NCBI GenBank assembly: GCA_037126765.1
Contig: JBBCBC010000025.1
Location: forward strand, 12,741,639 to 12,805,638
Length of the DNA: 64,000 nt
From: Stenogyne calaminthoides
Taxonomy: Eukaryota; Streptophyta; Magnoliopsida; Lamiales; Lamiaceae
Reading direction: 5' to 3'
The position numbers and the translations under genes were made by a program. Positions within the stretch are counted from its first letter, which is position 1. The number at the start of each line of letters is the position of its first letter. The notes beneath the pieces were generated by a model that was given only the letters and a program-made list of their open reading frames with translations, had not been told where the DNA came from and ran no database searches. Positions 48,541 to 61,397 of this stretch are shown here, in pieces.

Positions 48541-48726
48541 TACCTATGCTTGAGAGGTTATGGGTTCGAGTCACCATTTGCCCGATAAAAAAATATACTT
48601 ACAAACTACTATAAATAGCATTTAATGTTATAGTATTAGTTTTAAAGTGTAATGGTATCGATTGATAAGAGTAGTGTTATTAGTTTGCAAGTGTAATTGT
48701 ATAAATTTCATACTATGAACAAGTTT
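48541..48726 (+). repeat. Right half of the palindromic element with tRNA-like B box
   Basis: After the TACCT duplication comes ATGCTTGAGAGGTTATGGGTTCGAGTCACC. GGTTCGAGTC is a strong tRNA B box. Rejoined with the left half, the A box and B box are 34 bases apart, as in a tRNA. The far end (ATTTCATACTATGAACAAGT) is the inverted counterpart of 30079-30120. The T-stem pairing is poor, so this is tRNA-derived rather than a working tRNA gene. Confidence 0.6.
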
Positions 48727-51700
48727 CACCGGAAATCAACAAAGACAAAAATTTATGTGAGTCCAGGTTCATGTGAACTCTTTCTTTTTCTTCAAATATC
48801 GATGTTATACATGCATATTCAATGTTATTCATATATACTATAATGTTGTACATACAAAATATCATTAATTTAAAATTAAGTATTTTTAAATAGTAATAAT
48901 ACATATACATGACAATGATAATGTATATGTATAACAATAATATGAAAAAGTAAAATTCATTAGAGGCCTACTCATTTAACAACTTGAATAACAATTCCAG
49001 GCACATGTGATGGTACATTCTTTTTCCACAAATAATTGTCATAGGAAATATTAATTTATGTAATAAAAAATACTAGTAATTGAATCTGTGTGATGCATGA
49101 TTGTAATTGCACAATTAATTTATAAATTTTTATAAATATTCATATTAAAATGTTTTTTTTATTCTGAAGAGATAAAAAAAATTTATTGATGGTATTTTTT
49201 ATAGGGAAAGTATTAAACTCTAAAAAAAATAACATTTGTTGTTGTTGGAAAATTCAAATAAAAGTTTAAGTTCATAGGGAAGAGAGAAAAGAAAAAGAAA
49301 TAATTCATATTCAACTAATCTTTCTCAATCTTGACTTTGATCATCTTTATCTTTTTTTTTTAATTTGAACTTTCTATATCATTGTCAAAATTAGAGACAA
49401 TTTTTTCTTTCGCTCAAAATTTAGTAACACTAAAAGTGTCATTAGAATTTTCTTTATGTTCATCAAATCATTAGATGTAAAATAAGAATCTGTAAAACAA
49501 AAATCTTCAAAGCAACAAAAAATTTAGGCATCTTGTATGGAATATTGATATACAAATGATATAAATCTTCTAATTTCAAATTTTTGGTGGAAACTGCTGT
49601 TTTGATAATCTTCATGCGATTTAACAATGTATTTGACATTCTTCATCGATATAACATGCATATAGATTAAGAATCTTGTATGGAAACAAATATCAAGAAA
49701 AACAATATAGTATACCATAAATAAAAAAATAGTTACGTAATTTTAGTGAGTATTATCCGCAAAAGAAACTATTAAACCAAAATAAATTGTCTTTAAAAGA
49801 ATCAAATAAATCAACATGAACTATAAGAACTGAAGTTTTAGTAAGTATTACCTACAAAAGAAACCCGATTAACCAACATAAATTGTGTAGAAATCAAATA
49901 AATCAACTTGACTATAAGATTGATATACGGTGAAAAATTATTTCAACATAACATTATTGTGTAGCAAATAAATCAATATGAACTATAAGATTGATATAGA
50001 ATGAAGAATTATTTTACCAAATCATTAGATGCAAAATAAAAATCCTACAAAAAAATAAAAAATAAAAAATTGAACATCAAAAGAATAAAACGTAATAAAT
50101 AAATATGAACAATAAGATTGATATATAATAAAGAATTATTTTACCAAATCATTAGATGCAAAATAAAAATCCTGAAAAAAAAATTGAACATCAAAAGAAT
50201 AAAAAGCAATACATGCAAAACAAAATATCGAACATCAAAAGCAAAAATAAAAATACAAATTCTGCAAAATAAAAAATCGAACATCAAAAGCATAAAAATT
50301 ATCCTGTGAATAAGAAGAAGAAACAGACACAAGAAATAATAGGACAAAAAAAATAGAATTATAAAATAAGAAGCAGGCAAAAGAAGAGAATGTAATAATG
50401 CTTATAAAAATTGATATTTATGGAACTTAAAATGTAACATATAAGGTTGCGATTCTTTTAAAAAATATGACAAAGTCTTCTGTACAATTGGTGCACGGAT
50501 CTAAGATCCAGGTTCTCCCCAACCCTACACGTATCCACAAAAACATGTCTAATATATTCAATGGGTCAAATATTTTTTAAATGGATCATTCATGCATAAG
50601 TAATAAGTATCTGATTGCACTTATATATATATATATATATTGAGATTAAATTTATGAAATATTCTAAATATTTTTTTTTTTTTCAAAGACTTCTCTCAAT
50701 CCGTTATAATTTGCTAATATTTATTCCATATATATTAATTCTAAAGATTTTTCTCATATTACAAAGATTTGTTTCCCAATTTAACGTTAGTGTTTGTGAA
50801 AATATTCTACGTACATAAAGACTTTTCTTAATCCGCTATTATTTGTTAATATTATTTCAAAGATTATTAATTATTTTTTTCAAAGATTCGTTTCTCAATT
50901 TAGAATAAGATTTTTATTTTTTCCCAAAGTACAATTTGACAAAAGTTTTTTATTTTTTTCCAAAGATTAAGATTTTTTTTTTCATTATTATTTGTTAATA
51001 TTTATTTCAAAAAATATTATCCCAAAGATTTTTTTCTCAATTCATTATTATTTATTAATATATTTTTTTTCTAAGATTCGTTTCTCAATTTGACAATAAT
51101 TTTTTTCGGGAAAATCCAATGATTTTTAAATTTATGACGATTTCTGCTATTATATGTTCATGTGATGTGATAAAAGTCAAGGATTTTTTTTAAACTTTGC
51201 TATTCCTTAGTTTTGATCATATTGAGTTTTACATTTTGATTTTCGTTTTATAATTTAAATATTTTTTATTTTTTAAAATTTTAAATTTTAATTTGCATTT
51301 AATAACTTATACATTTGACCACTTTTTTGTATAGGGGAGTTAGAGATGTATCGAATCGAGCTGAGCTGAACTTTAGGGAGTTTGAGTATGATTTGTTTAT
51401 TTCTGAATCAAGATCGAGCTTAATTATCGAATATTTATGAATTTCGAGCTTAATAATATCAATTTTAAATTTATTTATTTATTTATTAATTTAAAAAATA
51501 AAATAATATATTTTTAAAACTCATATATATCTACAAAATTTTATAATTTTATTTAATTAAATAAATTTAATTACATATTTTTTATATTTATCATATATAT
51601 TTAATGTAAAAATTATAAATTAAAAATTAAACCGCTCTCATAATTTATAGGAGCTAGTTCACAAGCTTACTTAACGGAATAACATTGAGTTTGAGTTAAT

Positions 51701-53973
51701 TTTTATGTTGATGACGAGTTTTATTAAACGAGATCAAACAAATTTTTATCAAGTGAAATTAAGAGCAACAATTTTAGGTCCAATTAAATTGTATCACTTG
51801 ATAAGTGAAATAATATAACTTAGTAGGAAGAACAAAGACAAGAAATGAATAAATGATGAAAATGAATATACTATATATAGATGAAAATGAAGCAAAAAGA
51901 AGAAAAAAATAAAAATCAAGAAAAAAATAAGCTGAAAATCAGGATATAACATACTCCATCCCAAATTAATTTTCACAAAAATTTGGGCATAGAAATCAAG
52001 AAAAAAAATTTTTTTTTTTTATTCAAATAATAAAAGTAAAGGGCATTTGAGTCAAATCAACTTTAATTATGTAGTTGTGAGTTATTTGTGTTGGGATAAA
52101 TAATGACATGAAATGTAAATAAAATTACATTGTGAGGGTAAAAATTATGAGTAAAGTTTTCTTCTTTGAGTGTGAAAATATATGTGAATAAACAAAAAAA
52201 TGAAAATATGAAAACTAATTTTGAAACAAAGGTACTTTGGTCAACTCCTGATTCCCGTATTAACGCCACTCTCCCAGTTAGAGCCACATGCATATTTTAA
52301 GCAAAACCTATAGTTAGTGTGTCTTGTGGTAAGGATATAAATTTTATCCCAAGACAAAGTCTAGCATTTAAAATTTTCATACATGAAAAAAACTTTTAAT
52401 TTACAACTAAATTCTATAATTGGTGAAGGTAAAGACAAAAATTGAGTGGTTAAGTAGTGGTTTTCGACTCAAGTGATTCATGGTTTACCCCAACCCAAAT
52501 AAATCATAGTTTATGGTTCATTATTTAGTGTTTTGGGTATAGATGGTTGATTTAGGGCAATTTTATAAATTTTCATACATGAAAATTTTCACACTAGACA
52601 TACTCTTTATCCTGCTAAACCGGAATTGCGTTTTGGCTCGTGTTCAATCTAAAATACACTTCTAAATGCTCGCTTTCGACATGTGAATTGTTGACCCATG
52701 GCATGAAGATATGGAACCCAAAAGTTAGCCACTTGTAAAAGAAAAAAATAGGCACAGTTCACTCTTTTTTAGCTAAGGAAAATAATTTTATGGTATCTAT
52801 ACGTAGGGTGGGCATTCGGCTGGTTCGATCGGTTTTGGGGCAGTTTTGGACCGAACCAAAATAACCAAAATTTTAACAATTAAAACTGAATTGAACCGAA
52901 CTAATTTAATAACCAAAATTCATTTATCTTTTTTTCGGTAATTTTTGTTTGACTTAATTTAAGATAAATTAAATATTCACTCTAAATGTATTTTATCTTA
53001 GTGTGAATTATATTCAATTATTAATTTCTTAATAAATAATTTTATTTATAATTGCTCTGATGTATATCTTAACATATTTTATATGGCAAATATATTTTAA
53101 TCGCTTTTAATTTTTTTCCATTATTATATATTAATTAATTTATTAGTCTTTTCATAGTCGATTTATTTTGTTTTGATTAGTAGGTTTCAACTTCATATTA
53201 AAATGGATAAATAATATTTGACACAATAATCTTATTTCAAGGTTTAAGAAAATTTACTAATATACACCTTAAACAATTATTAATTCATATTTAGTGCATT
53301 TATGCACATATTTATATTTTTAATTATTAAATATATTATTTATTGAAAATATTGTATAATTTTTAATTAAAAAATCGCGTAACACGCGGGCACTAAACTA
53401 TTAACCTAATAAGAGAAGTGTCCAAATAATTGTGAATGGGGGACAACTAATAAGGAAAGTGTAAATAAAATTTTATGGATGAGGGCAACATTAAATAACA
53501 GAAAAAAAGGAAAAAAAAAAAAAAGTAAACAAAAAAAAGGAGGAAAAGAAATAAAAAGAAGAATTAGAATAAGGAAAGATGAAGCAGAAGAAAATTAAGG
53601 GAAAAAAATAATAAATGGAAAATTAAAGAGAAAAAACGCTGCTAACAATTCTCAGTCCCACGCACTTACCTAAAACCTACTTAAATTTCATCATATTATT
53701 TTTTAATTTTATATTTAATTTTTTATGAGGCGGGTGAAAGCGAATAAATGGAAGTGAACGAATGAGGAAGTGGGATCCTCTGTAATCTCAAATTGAATGT
53801 CCAAAAAGAGAAAGCAGATTGAGAAAGTGTCTTTATTACCATACTTATAACTCATCATTATTACAACACCCCCTTTCCCAACGTCATTATTTTCAAATTA
53901 CACTTGGGACCCAATTCCTTAAATCAAATTAAATCTTCCTCTCTCAACAGAATTGAATTGCAGCAACATAATC
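48727..53973. other. AT-rich spacer with repeat debris
   Basis: No gene is supported. Items seen: a MITE-like segment at about 48750-48975 (GGTTCATGTGAACTC at one end), a TA run at 50622-50640, and sequence at 51340-51740 rich in GAGCT/CGAGC words like the subterminal zones of the hAT element at 14530. There are also a GGTTCGATCGGTTTTGG / GGACCGAACC end-like stretch at 52805-52900 and a purine-rich tract at about 53500-53640. The last 150 bp is the likely promoter/leader of the next gene. Confidence 0.5.
49900..50295. repeat. Tandem repeat of ~115-125 bp units, with shorter sub-units
   Basis: A unit containing AAGATTGATATA, AAGAATTATTTTACCAAATC, ATTAGATGCAAAATAAAAAT and GAACATCAAAAGAATAAAA occurs twice almost unchanged (about 49985-50095 and 50105-50210). 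It is followed by shorter repeats of GAACATCAAAAGCA. A diverged copy lies near 49460. Confidence 0.8.
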
Positions 53974-55389
53974 ATGGAATGCTTTCTTGATTGTTTTGGA
54001 CTCAAAGATGATAACAAAAAAGAAGAAACGCCGATTTTCCGGCAAGAAAAGTCCCTCTCAAGAACAAGTAAGAGCTCTTTAATTTCCATCCTTAGTTTTG
54101 ATGTTTTTGTTGTATCAATCTCTGGTTAATTAATTAATTTGACGTTTTATGTATATTTATTTGTTAGGAACGTCTGAGTTACGCGCCTCGATTGATCTGG
54201 ATATCAAAGAAAATACCACTTCGGATTCTAATCAACTCAAGTAAGCCATTCTTTACTTTTTTTTGGGTTAATTGCGAAATAAATTAATTGATCTTTTCAC
54301 TTTTTTTCCATTACAACAAATTTATTATTTGGTGCCCGATTTTTTCAACTGTTACAATTTCATCACATGATTATTTTTTCCGGCGAGTCCTGTGACGTGA
54401 TAATGAATGACATTGAAAAAAAAAAGCTCGTGATTTAAGAAATTTTTCGACTGTCATGTCAACATAAGTTATCAGAAAATAAATCATATAATGTTACTGC
54501 AAAATTTGAAAAATATGTGTTAGTTACAATGCAGTAAGGTAGTTCACAAGATTAATATCTTGTGCCTTAAGAAATTATAAATTTTAAAAACATATGTTGT
54601 AGCTGAGTTTTTTTTTTCTAATGCATTTAACCCTGTTTTTCCTTCATATTTTACGAAGGAATAAAAAAAGGCAGCCACAGAGAAAAAAAAAAAAAAGTGA
54701 GGTTCAATTTATCGGAAATTTTTTATGAAATTGCAAAAAACAAATAAAAAAACAAAAACTAAAAGGTACTTATTAAATTGAAATAATAGCAAAAGATGGT
54801 GAATTTACTTGCAATTTCTTTAGAATTTTTTTACTGTCATCTCATGTCAGCATAAGTTGCCGGAACAGAATTTGAAAAATATATATATCAAATTGCAAAT
54901 TTAAATAACATAAAGTTGTAATTGAGTTTTTTAATGCACTTAACCTTGTTTTTTTCCTTCATATTTCACAGAGAAAAGCAAAAAGAGACAGCCACACAGA
55001 AAATAAAAAAAAAGAGTGAGGTTTGATTTAAACGTGAAGGCCTACGAACCAATTCAACAAAATGACGACGACGATGAAGAAGATGATGATTTAGGCACGT
55101 ACTTTTCGGAAGGGGCAAAATCTACGATCACGAGTCAAAACCTTGAAACGAGCGTTGATCGATTGCTGATTGGACGAAAATCGGGCGGTCGAGATAGAGC
55201 AAGTATGTGTGTTCTGTGCTGAATCCAGTTGAGAATCTGTCTCAATGGAAGGCATTACTTAAGGCTAAGGGAGTAATTTATACTCAATATATGTGTGAAA
55301 AGGAGAATTTTTTGGAAACAGACCCCCTACTGTACAACACGGTGCTGTGCAGGAGCGGAACCGTTGGATTACACACGTACGCATTCTGA
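53974..55389 (+). CDS. Small plant-specific protein with RFDLNVKAYEP motif; two apparent frameshifts
   Basis: Exon 1 (53974-54067) begins MECFLDCFGLKDD and exon 2 (54168-54240) is in phase. Exon 3 starts at 54972. All junctions are GT-AG. The frame then slips in an A run (about 55004-55013) before VRFDLNVKAYEPIQQ and an acidic DDDDEEDDD stretch. It slips again near 55205 before SVLNPVENLSQWKALL. It ends at 55389. The FDLN..YEP and VLNPVENL.QWK motifs are typical of a family of small, uncharacterised plant proteins (recalled; At5g40690 may belong). No function is established. The breaks may be sequence errors, since the motifs on either side are intact, or they may mark a recent pseudogene. 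Confidence 0.65.
54480..55020 (+). repeat. Duplicated intron segment before exon 3 of the FDLN gene
   Basis: The segment at about 54480-54710 (ACTGTCATGTCAACATAAG ... CCTTCATATTTTACGAAGG ... AGTGAGGTTCAATTT) is repeated at about 54825-55030 (ACTGTCATCTCATGTCAGC ... CCTTCATATTTCACAG ... AGTGAGGTTTGATTT). The second copy carries the true acceptor. In the first, CACAG has become TACGAAG, so exon 3's start exists as a dead duplicate upstream. Confidence 0.7.
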
Positions 55390-58203
55390 ATTTTTAATGT
55401 CAAACAACTCTAATATTTTATGTCAATGTTGCTGCCCAGGTATATGAATTGTTTTCTACCATTGTTTATGGGATATAAAGAAGTCTTGGTTTGTTTAAGA
55501 TTTTTTTTTTTAATAATTGGTTAGTAGAATTACTCCAGTCAAAGCATCCATCCAAAAACCCCAAATAAAAATGGCAAAACAACGTTGTTCCGGCCGATTC
55601 GGGATTAAAATTGGATATTTTCAAAGTTATTGGGACTAAATCGAGGACAAAAAAACTTATGGAACTAAATTTATTTGAGACCAAAGTTATGAGACCATTT
55701 GTGATTCAAACTCGTAGAATTAGTTTATTTTTTAAGGTGAATTTGTTTGTATTTTTCAATCTGTATTATCGACTTTATGGGCATAGTAAAGTCATTGTTC
55801 TTCTATTCTGTACTTGTCCAGAGGACACTTGTCTTCTTCTTTAAAATTCTATAAATTTATAAATATTATAAAATTAGACGTTTGTCAAAGTTTTAAAATG
55901 CATATTTGAAAGAGTAGTCATTTGTTTTGTGGTAAAAGAAGGGACTTCACTCTTTAGCAAAGAACGAAATTTAATATCAACCATATAAAAATAGAAGTTT
56001 GTTAAAGTATAAAGAATGCATAATTGATCAAGTACAATTTGTTTTATGGTGTTCACTTTTTAAAAACACTCTTTGTTATTAACTATAAGCTATTTATTTT
56101 ATTACTATCAACTACAAAATGATACTCAATTTGATAATAATATTCCTTTTATAGTAATTTCTATTTCAGTTACAGTCATTTCGATTTTTTAAATTTAAGC
56201 CTTGTATCTACTTAGTAGTATATGTGAATGTGTTGTGCAGTTAGACTGTTGTTTAGTTGGTATTGGAAAAATATTGGAGTTAAGATTTGGGATTTAGCAG
56301 TAGTGGGATATTAATAATATATTCATAGAAAAAAAAAAAAAGTAATTAAATGCACTCAGAAATTACATGAAGTTTATAAGACTTTTATAATAGTTGTTCT
56401 CATTCATCCCAATATCTTACCAGCATTGGAATATATCCATACATATAGAGACAGTGAGTCAGTTGCTTTGATTAGGGTATGGGAAAATAATTTAATTTCT
56501 TACAAAAGATATTCTCAGCACTCAGTTCACCGGTGTTTTTTTCCAACATCAATTATAAACTGGTATGTATCACAACCAGCAATAGGGTTAAAATCTCACA
56601 TTAATTTAAAAGTATTTCAATCAAAAGAATGCAGAGACAACCAACTTTGATCGTGTAGCACAACATCTATATATAAACAAAAGCGAGTAATGGATCAAGG
56701 ATTTCGATCCCAGGGGAGAACTTTTCATTGAGTAAGGCGACAAAATTTTTATCATTTCAAGAGGACGAAGTAACAAAAATTCTGATTTTATAAAGTAAAT
56801 ATAAAAATTTCTACATATATAGTCACGACGGACCTACATTGGAGCCGGGGGTCCTTTGGGCCCCCTTGACCCCACTTGAATTTCTTATATATATATATAC
56901 TTATAATTAAAACCCATTTAGAGGAGTCTGTCAAGTAAAGTGACGTAAATTGTGTATTAACGCTAATATTTTGGAAGAATGAGTATTATTTGTGTTATAG
57001 ATTATACCTATATCATGTATAAAACTATCTCTCATACTTAATGTCTCCTCCTTTTAAACAAAGTATTATGTGCATCATGTTCATTGTACACCACTATTAC
57101 TAATCATTGTAAAAATCAACACTCTATAAATAAAATGTTGATTTTAGGTGAGAAAAAGGGTAACAAAATAGAGAAAGAATATGTATAATTCACATTTTTC
57201 AATATACATATAAATGTATTAAACTACTGTTAATATAAAGATGTTTAGTCCAAATAATTTTCAAAATATATAAAATTTTTAAAGTCGTTTAAGCTACACT
57301 ATGTTATAAATTAAAGTTTTTTCGCAAAAATTTTTGGGTCCGTCTCAGTATATAGTATAAAATTTTAATCCCAAAGAGGTGACCACCACCTTTTTCACCC
57401 CCTACATCTATCAATATCTATAAGGTGTAATATCAATATACAAACATGCAAAACACCACACACATATAAACAGAAGTACAAAAAGAGAACACATATATAA
57501 ATTCAAATGTATCACTGCAGCATAAATGTCTCCACAGACGTTCAACTTGACCACGCTTGAGCAAACCATCTCTGGGCTCCACTAGGAAAATTCTGATGAG
57601 AAATGTTTCTTTGATAAATGGATTAAACAATTAATAATTAAATTGACATATGACATAAGTAGGTTAATTGCACTCAAATTGACACTTACACCATAGAAAA
57701 CATTCTCCATTTATTATAACCACCTTAAATTAGGAAATACCGTGTAATGTTTGTATATCCCATTTTTCAATCTTAAATGGTGATTTATTTTAAATTTTAA
57801 TGTTTACATCATTTAAAAGATAAATTGGACTCTAACAACCACCTTAGACGGACCTTGTTGAAAATGATGACTCGGAATATTTTAAATATTAAGTGAAAAT
57901 ATGTCTTTAAATTTAAAGAAAAAAAAAAATATATGCTAAAATTGATGAAAAAACAAAAAGTATAGACTAAATTTAATTATTTGACCTTCTAAAACCCATA
58001 GCAAACATATACGATTTTTTTTAAAATTAAAATAGAGTAATTTTGAATTGTTATTATAAAAAAAATGGTGTGTTTTAAAAAAATTGCGCATATAAGTCAT
58101 TTCGCGCTCTTTGGGCACACTTAGTTTTGTATGTATTACGTGGCGCAGTCAATGAGCTCACCTGTGGAGGTGATTATGTATATAAGGTATCTACTACATG
58201 TTG

Positions 58204-58235
<32 letters not shown>

Positions 58236-58397
58236 GATATGGTTAACTCTCAATAGTGTCATGCCCTCCAAGACCAAATTGTATATATGTGTATCTATAA
58301 CATGGTGCTCCTAGTGTAGCAGATTGTGTATATGTGTATTTATGACATGTTGCTCTCAATGAGTACCATTATGTATATATATGTGTAGAATTGGAGA
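55390..58397. other. Spacer without recognised genes
   Basis: AT-rich sequence. 56680-56890 includes a GC-richer piece around GGGGGTCCTTTGGGCCCCC that may be an eroded retroelement end, but no domain is readable. At 58205-58237 there is a TA microsatellite. At about 58270-58390 a roughly 55-bp motif with GTGTATATGTGTAT and ATAACATG.TGCTC is repeated. Confidence 0.4.
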
Positions 58398-60305
58398 AAT
58401 CTGAAAATATCAGATATCTGCATGACTTAAATGTCGAAAAATATTGATTTTATTGAAATTTTGATTGTATCGAAATTTTTTACATCTTGATTGCCGATAG
58501 CGGTATAAAATTTTGGTAATGCGATATATTATAAAATATAGGAAATTTTTCGATATACCGGAAAAAATATCTGGATATCTAAAATATTTCGGTATACCAA
58601 AATATTTACAATCGTACTGTAATATGGCATTTGAGAACTGGACAAGCTGGAAAAATGACCCTTGGAAAGTTGTTATAACCGCTCTCGATGGCAATTGTCC
58701 AAGCGGGCCGTGATAAAAAACCGTTGTCCAAGAATCCTTGGGGCGGCGGTTTTGAAACAAATGTCGATTTGCAGCCAAACGACGGTTTTCGCTAAATTCA
58801 AATTTCCGCGGGCGGGACAGTTTTCAAATTATTGCCTAATATATTTTTTTTTAAAAAAAATCAATACGCACTTGGGCAAATGTTTTGAACATTTATCGAT
58901 ATTAGCCGATTTAAACAAGCTTTTTTTCTTTGTCCAAATTTCATTTTGAGAGCGGTTTTATTGCATTATCTTATATATTTTTTAAAAAATCAATTTTAAA
59001 GCGGGCACCTACCAAGATCTCATATATAAATGCACTCCTCCCAATTAATTGAGGCAATTATTCGCTCCCATGGGGACCCAACACGGGACCTTAGGTTCAC
59101 GAAAGGATCAATTCCGGCTTTCGAACACTTTTCTTCGTTTACTTAATGAAATTAATTCTATATGATCTAAAAATCGTTTTTTCTTTACAATTTTTTTAAA
59201 AATTCTTTTATTTCAATTATCTTATTTATTAATTCAATCACATTTTTATATAATAATTTTTTTTATATAAATTTAATTTTCCTTTTCTATAGCCTTTCTT
59301 TTGGAAGCAACTAATACTTTTTTTTTTATTCCCCGAAAGCAAGAAAACCTAAGACTCACTTTTGTTAATAGCATATGGATATCAAGAGGTTCAATCAAAA
59401 TTTCCGGACCCAAAAATTAGAGAAATCTCATTGGTGGGAAATGGAGCTAATTTTTTTTCATATCAAGAGGGATGTTAAACAATATGGAGTTAGTTTTCTA
59501 TAGTGTAATGTGCATTAGTTCAAATCTTTGTGACATGTTAGAATAATGGTACATCATATAACAAACAAGAACTACATAAAGTTTGTTATTTTGCAATAAA
59601 AATTGTTGCTCTTTAATCAGAAAGTGCACGTTATAAAGCTCTTAACTCCTATAATGTGTATGACGTATTTATATTAAGCCATTTGTAGTTGGAGATTACA
59701 AGAGCATGCCCAAGGAAGGAGAAAGAATAATGTATTCTGAGGAATACTATGGGTGAAACCGAAGGGAGAAAGTTTTCAATTGTATAAAGAATGGGGTGAT
59801 ACAAGCTTACAAAAAAAATATATATATATTTTAACTTTTTACGAACCGCCTTGTATACTTTGAAAAAAATGAGGTAATTATGAACTGCCTTGCAACTTGG
59901 ACAACGGTTTTAACTCGGTTTTTTTTAATAGAACCGCTTCTCTCCAAGGACCACTTGGAGAGCTATTCAAAAAAGGGTTAGAACAAGTGGAGCTCTCCAA
60001 GCTCAAATGATGTGGTATATACCTAAAAATATTTCAAAGATACCTCTAAGATATATTGAAATTTTCGTATGGTACAGATGTAATATCGACATTATCCCAA
60101 GATAAATTCCAAAATTTCAATTTTTCGATACCGAAAAATATTTCGATACCCCAAGATATATTGAAATTTCTGTTCGGTATCCAGAGATGGAATATCGGAT
60201 ACCGAAAATTTGATAATCAATTTTCTGCATTATTAACGATATGAAATTTTTCGTATCGAAAATTTAGGTAACGTATAACGGTATGAGAAAAATTTATCAT
60301 CACAA
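58398..60305. mobile_element. Composite of non-autonomous DNA transposon remnants
   Basis: Both flanks (58430-58615 and 60030-60300) are dense in CGGTATACC, GATACCGAAA and GAAATTTCGATA words. Such arrays are typical of the subterminal zones of one non-autonomous element. Between them, 58625-60010 has its own inverted-type ends (GCATTTGAGAACTGGACAAG; CTCTCCAAGCTCAAATG) and GC-rich GGACAACGGTTTT-like words. It looks like a second element inserted in the first. No transposase is present. The superfamily is not determined. Confidence 0.5.
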
Positions 60306-61397
60306 CCCCTATATATGTGTATCATGACAAGGTCCTTGATTTTTGAATGATATGATACAATTTTTTGACAAAAAAAATAATAATAATTAGGCGATAAAAA
60401 AGTACATGTAATTATAAAATTAACTATTAAAATAAATTAATGAATTCCATGAATATGAAACACATGCGCTTATAATTTTTTTAAATTAAAATAAGCTTAA
60501 CAATTAAAGTAATGTATAATATACATCAACTGGGTAAGAGAAATATTTACGACCATGTTCCACAAAACGAATGGGTAACAAGAATTTGGGGAACTACAAC
60601 GAAGAGGTTCATCGGGTTGTACCGATCATCTTCATTTTGATGTTCTTGTGTTGGGCGCTTGACATACTAGTACCCGTAAATGGAATTGTAAGTTCGACAC
60701 TCATATCCTTGATAATTAAATTCATTCAAATGATAATTCCATTGCAAACAATGAAGTGAATGACATTCTCCTGAGTATTAATCTCGGGAATGAGGTACAT
60801 GATAACTTTCATGGTAAGTAAGATGTTCCATTTATGTGAAAAACACTTAAAACATACTTAGTGAGTTTAATAAATCAATAATTGAAAAAAAAACAACATG
60901 TACATCTAGTTGTATAATTTGATAAATTATATACCTATTTCACTATAAAGTGTGAAAAATAAAACTCAAATTATGGCACCATAATAATTTTAAAGTGGTC
61001 GTTTTAATGTAAAAAGCATCTGTCACATGTTTGCGATAATTTGTAATAAATAATAAATAAAAGTATAATCTCATTAAATTTATTAGTATAAATTACATAC
61101 CATTTATAATCAAAATCCAAAATTAAACTATTTAAATAAAAAAAAACCCAGACATATACCCTATTATTCCTATACCTAAATGAGACGGAATCCTGATTTC
61201 AAATGGTCAACCCTCCCATTTCCACAAAATACAAATTACAGAACCATAATTTCATCCGATCAAATCAAACAACCACGAAGATCTCCCACAATCTCATCCC
61301 ACAAACCTCCCAACTCGACTTTGCAGTATTAACCCCTTTCACCTTAGATCTTTTTCGAAAAGCATCAACTCTCAAACTTAAATTCAATTCCAAGAAA
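60306..61397. other. AT-rich spacer and upstream region of the membrane protein gene
   Basis: No gene is supported. A 62-codon frame at 60571 is hydrophobic but matches nothing I recognise. The last 200 bp before 61398 is less AT-rich and is presumably promoter and leader. Confidence 0.4.

Noticed and set aside
48541..48590. A functional tRNA gene at the GGTTCGAGTC B box
   Set aside because: The T-stem does not pair well and no complete acceptor stem is seen even after joining across the copia insertion; it is at most tRNA-derived.
50118..50380. Lys/Ile-rich and Phe/Leu-rich frames on opposite strands
   Set aside because: Products of the AT-rich tandem repeat, not genes.
60571..60759. Hydrophobic 62-codon frame
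   Set aside because: Isolated, no conserved motif, in AT-rich spacer; too weak to call a small membrane protein.
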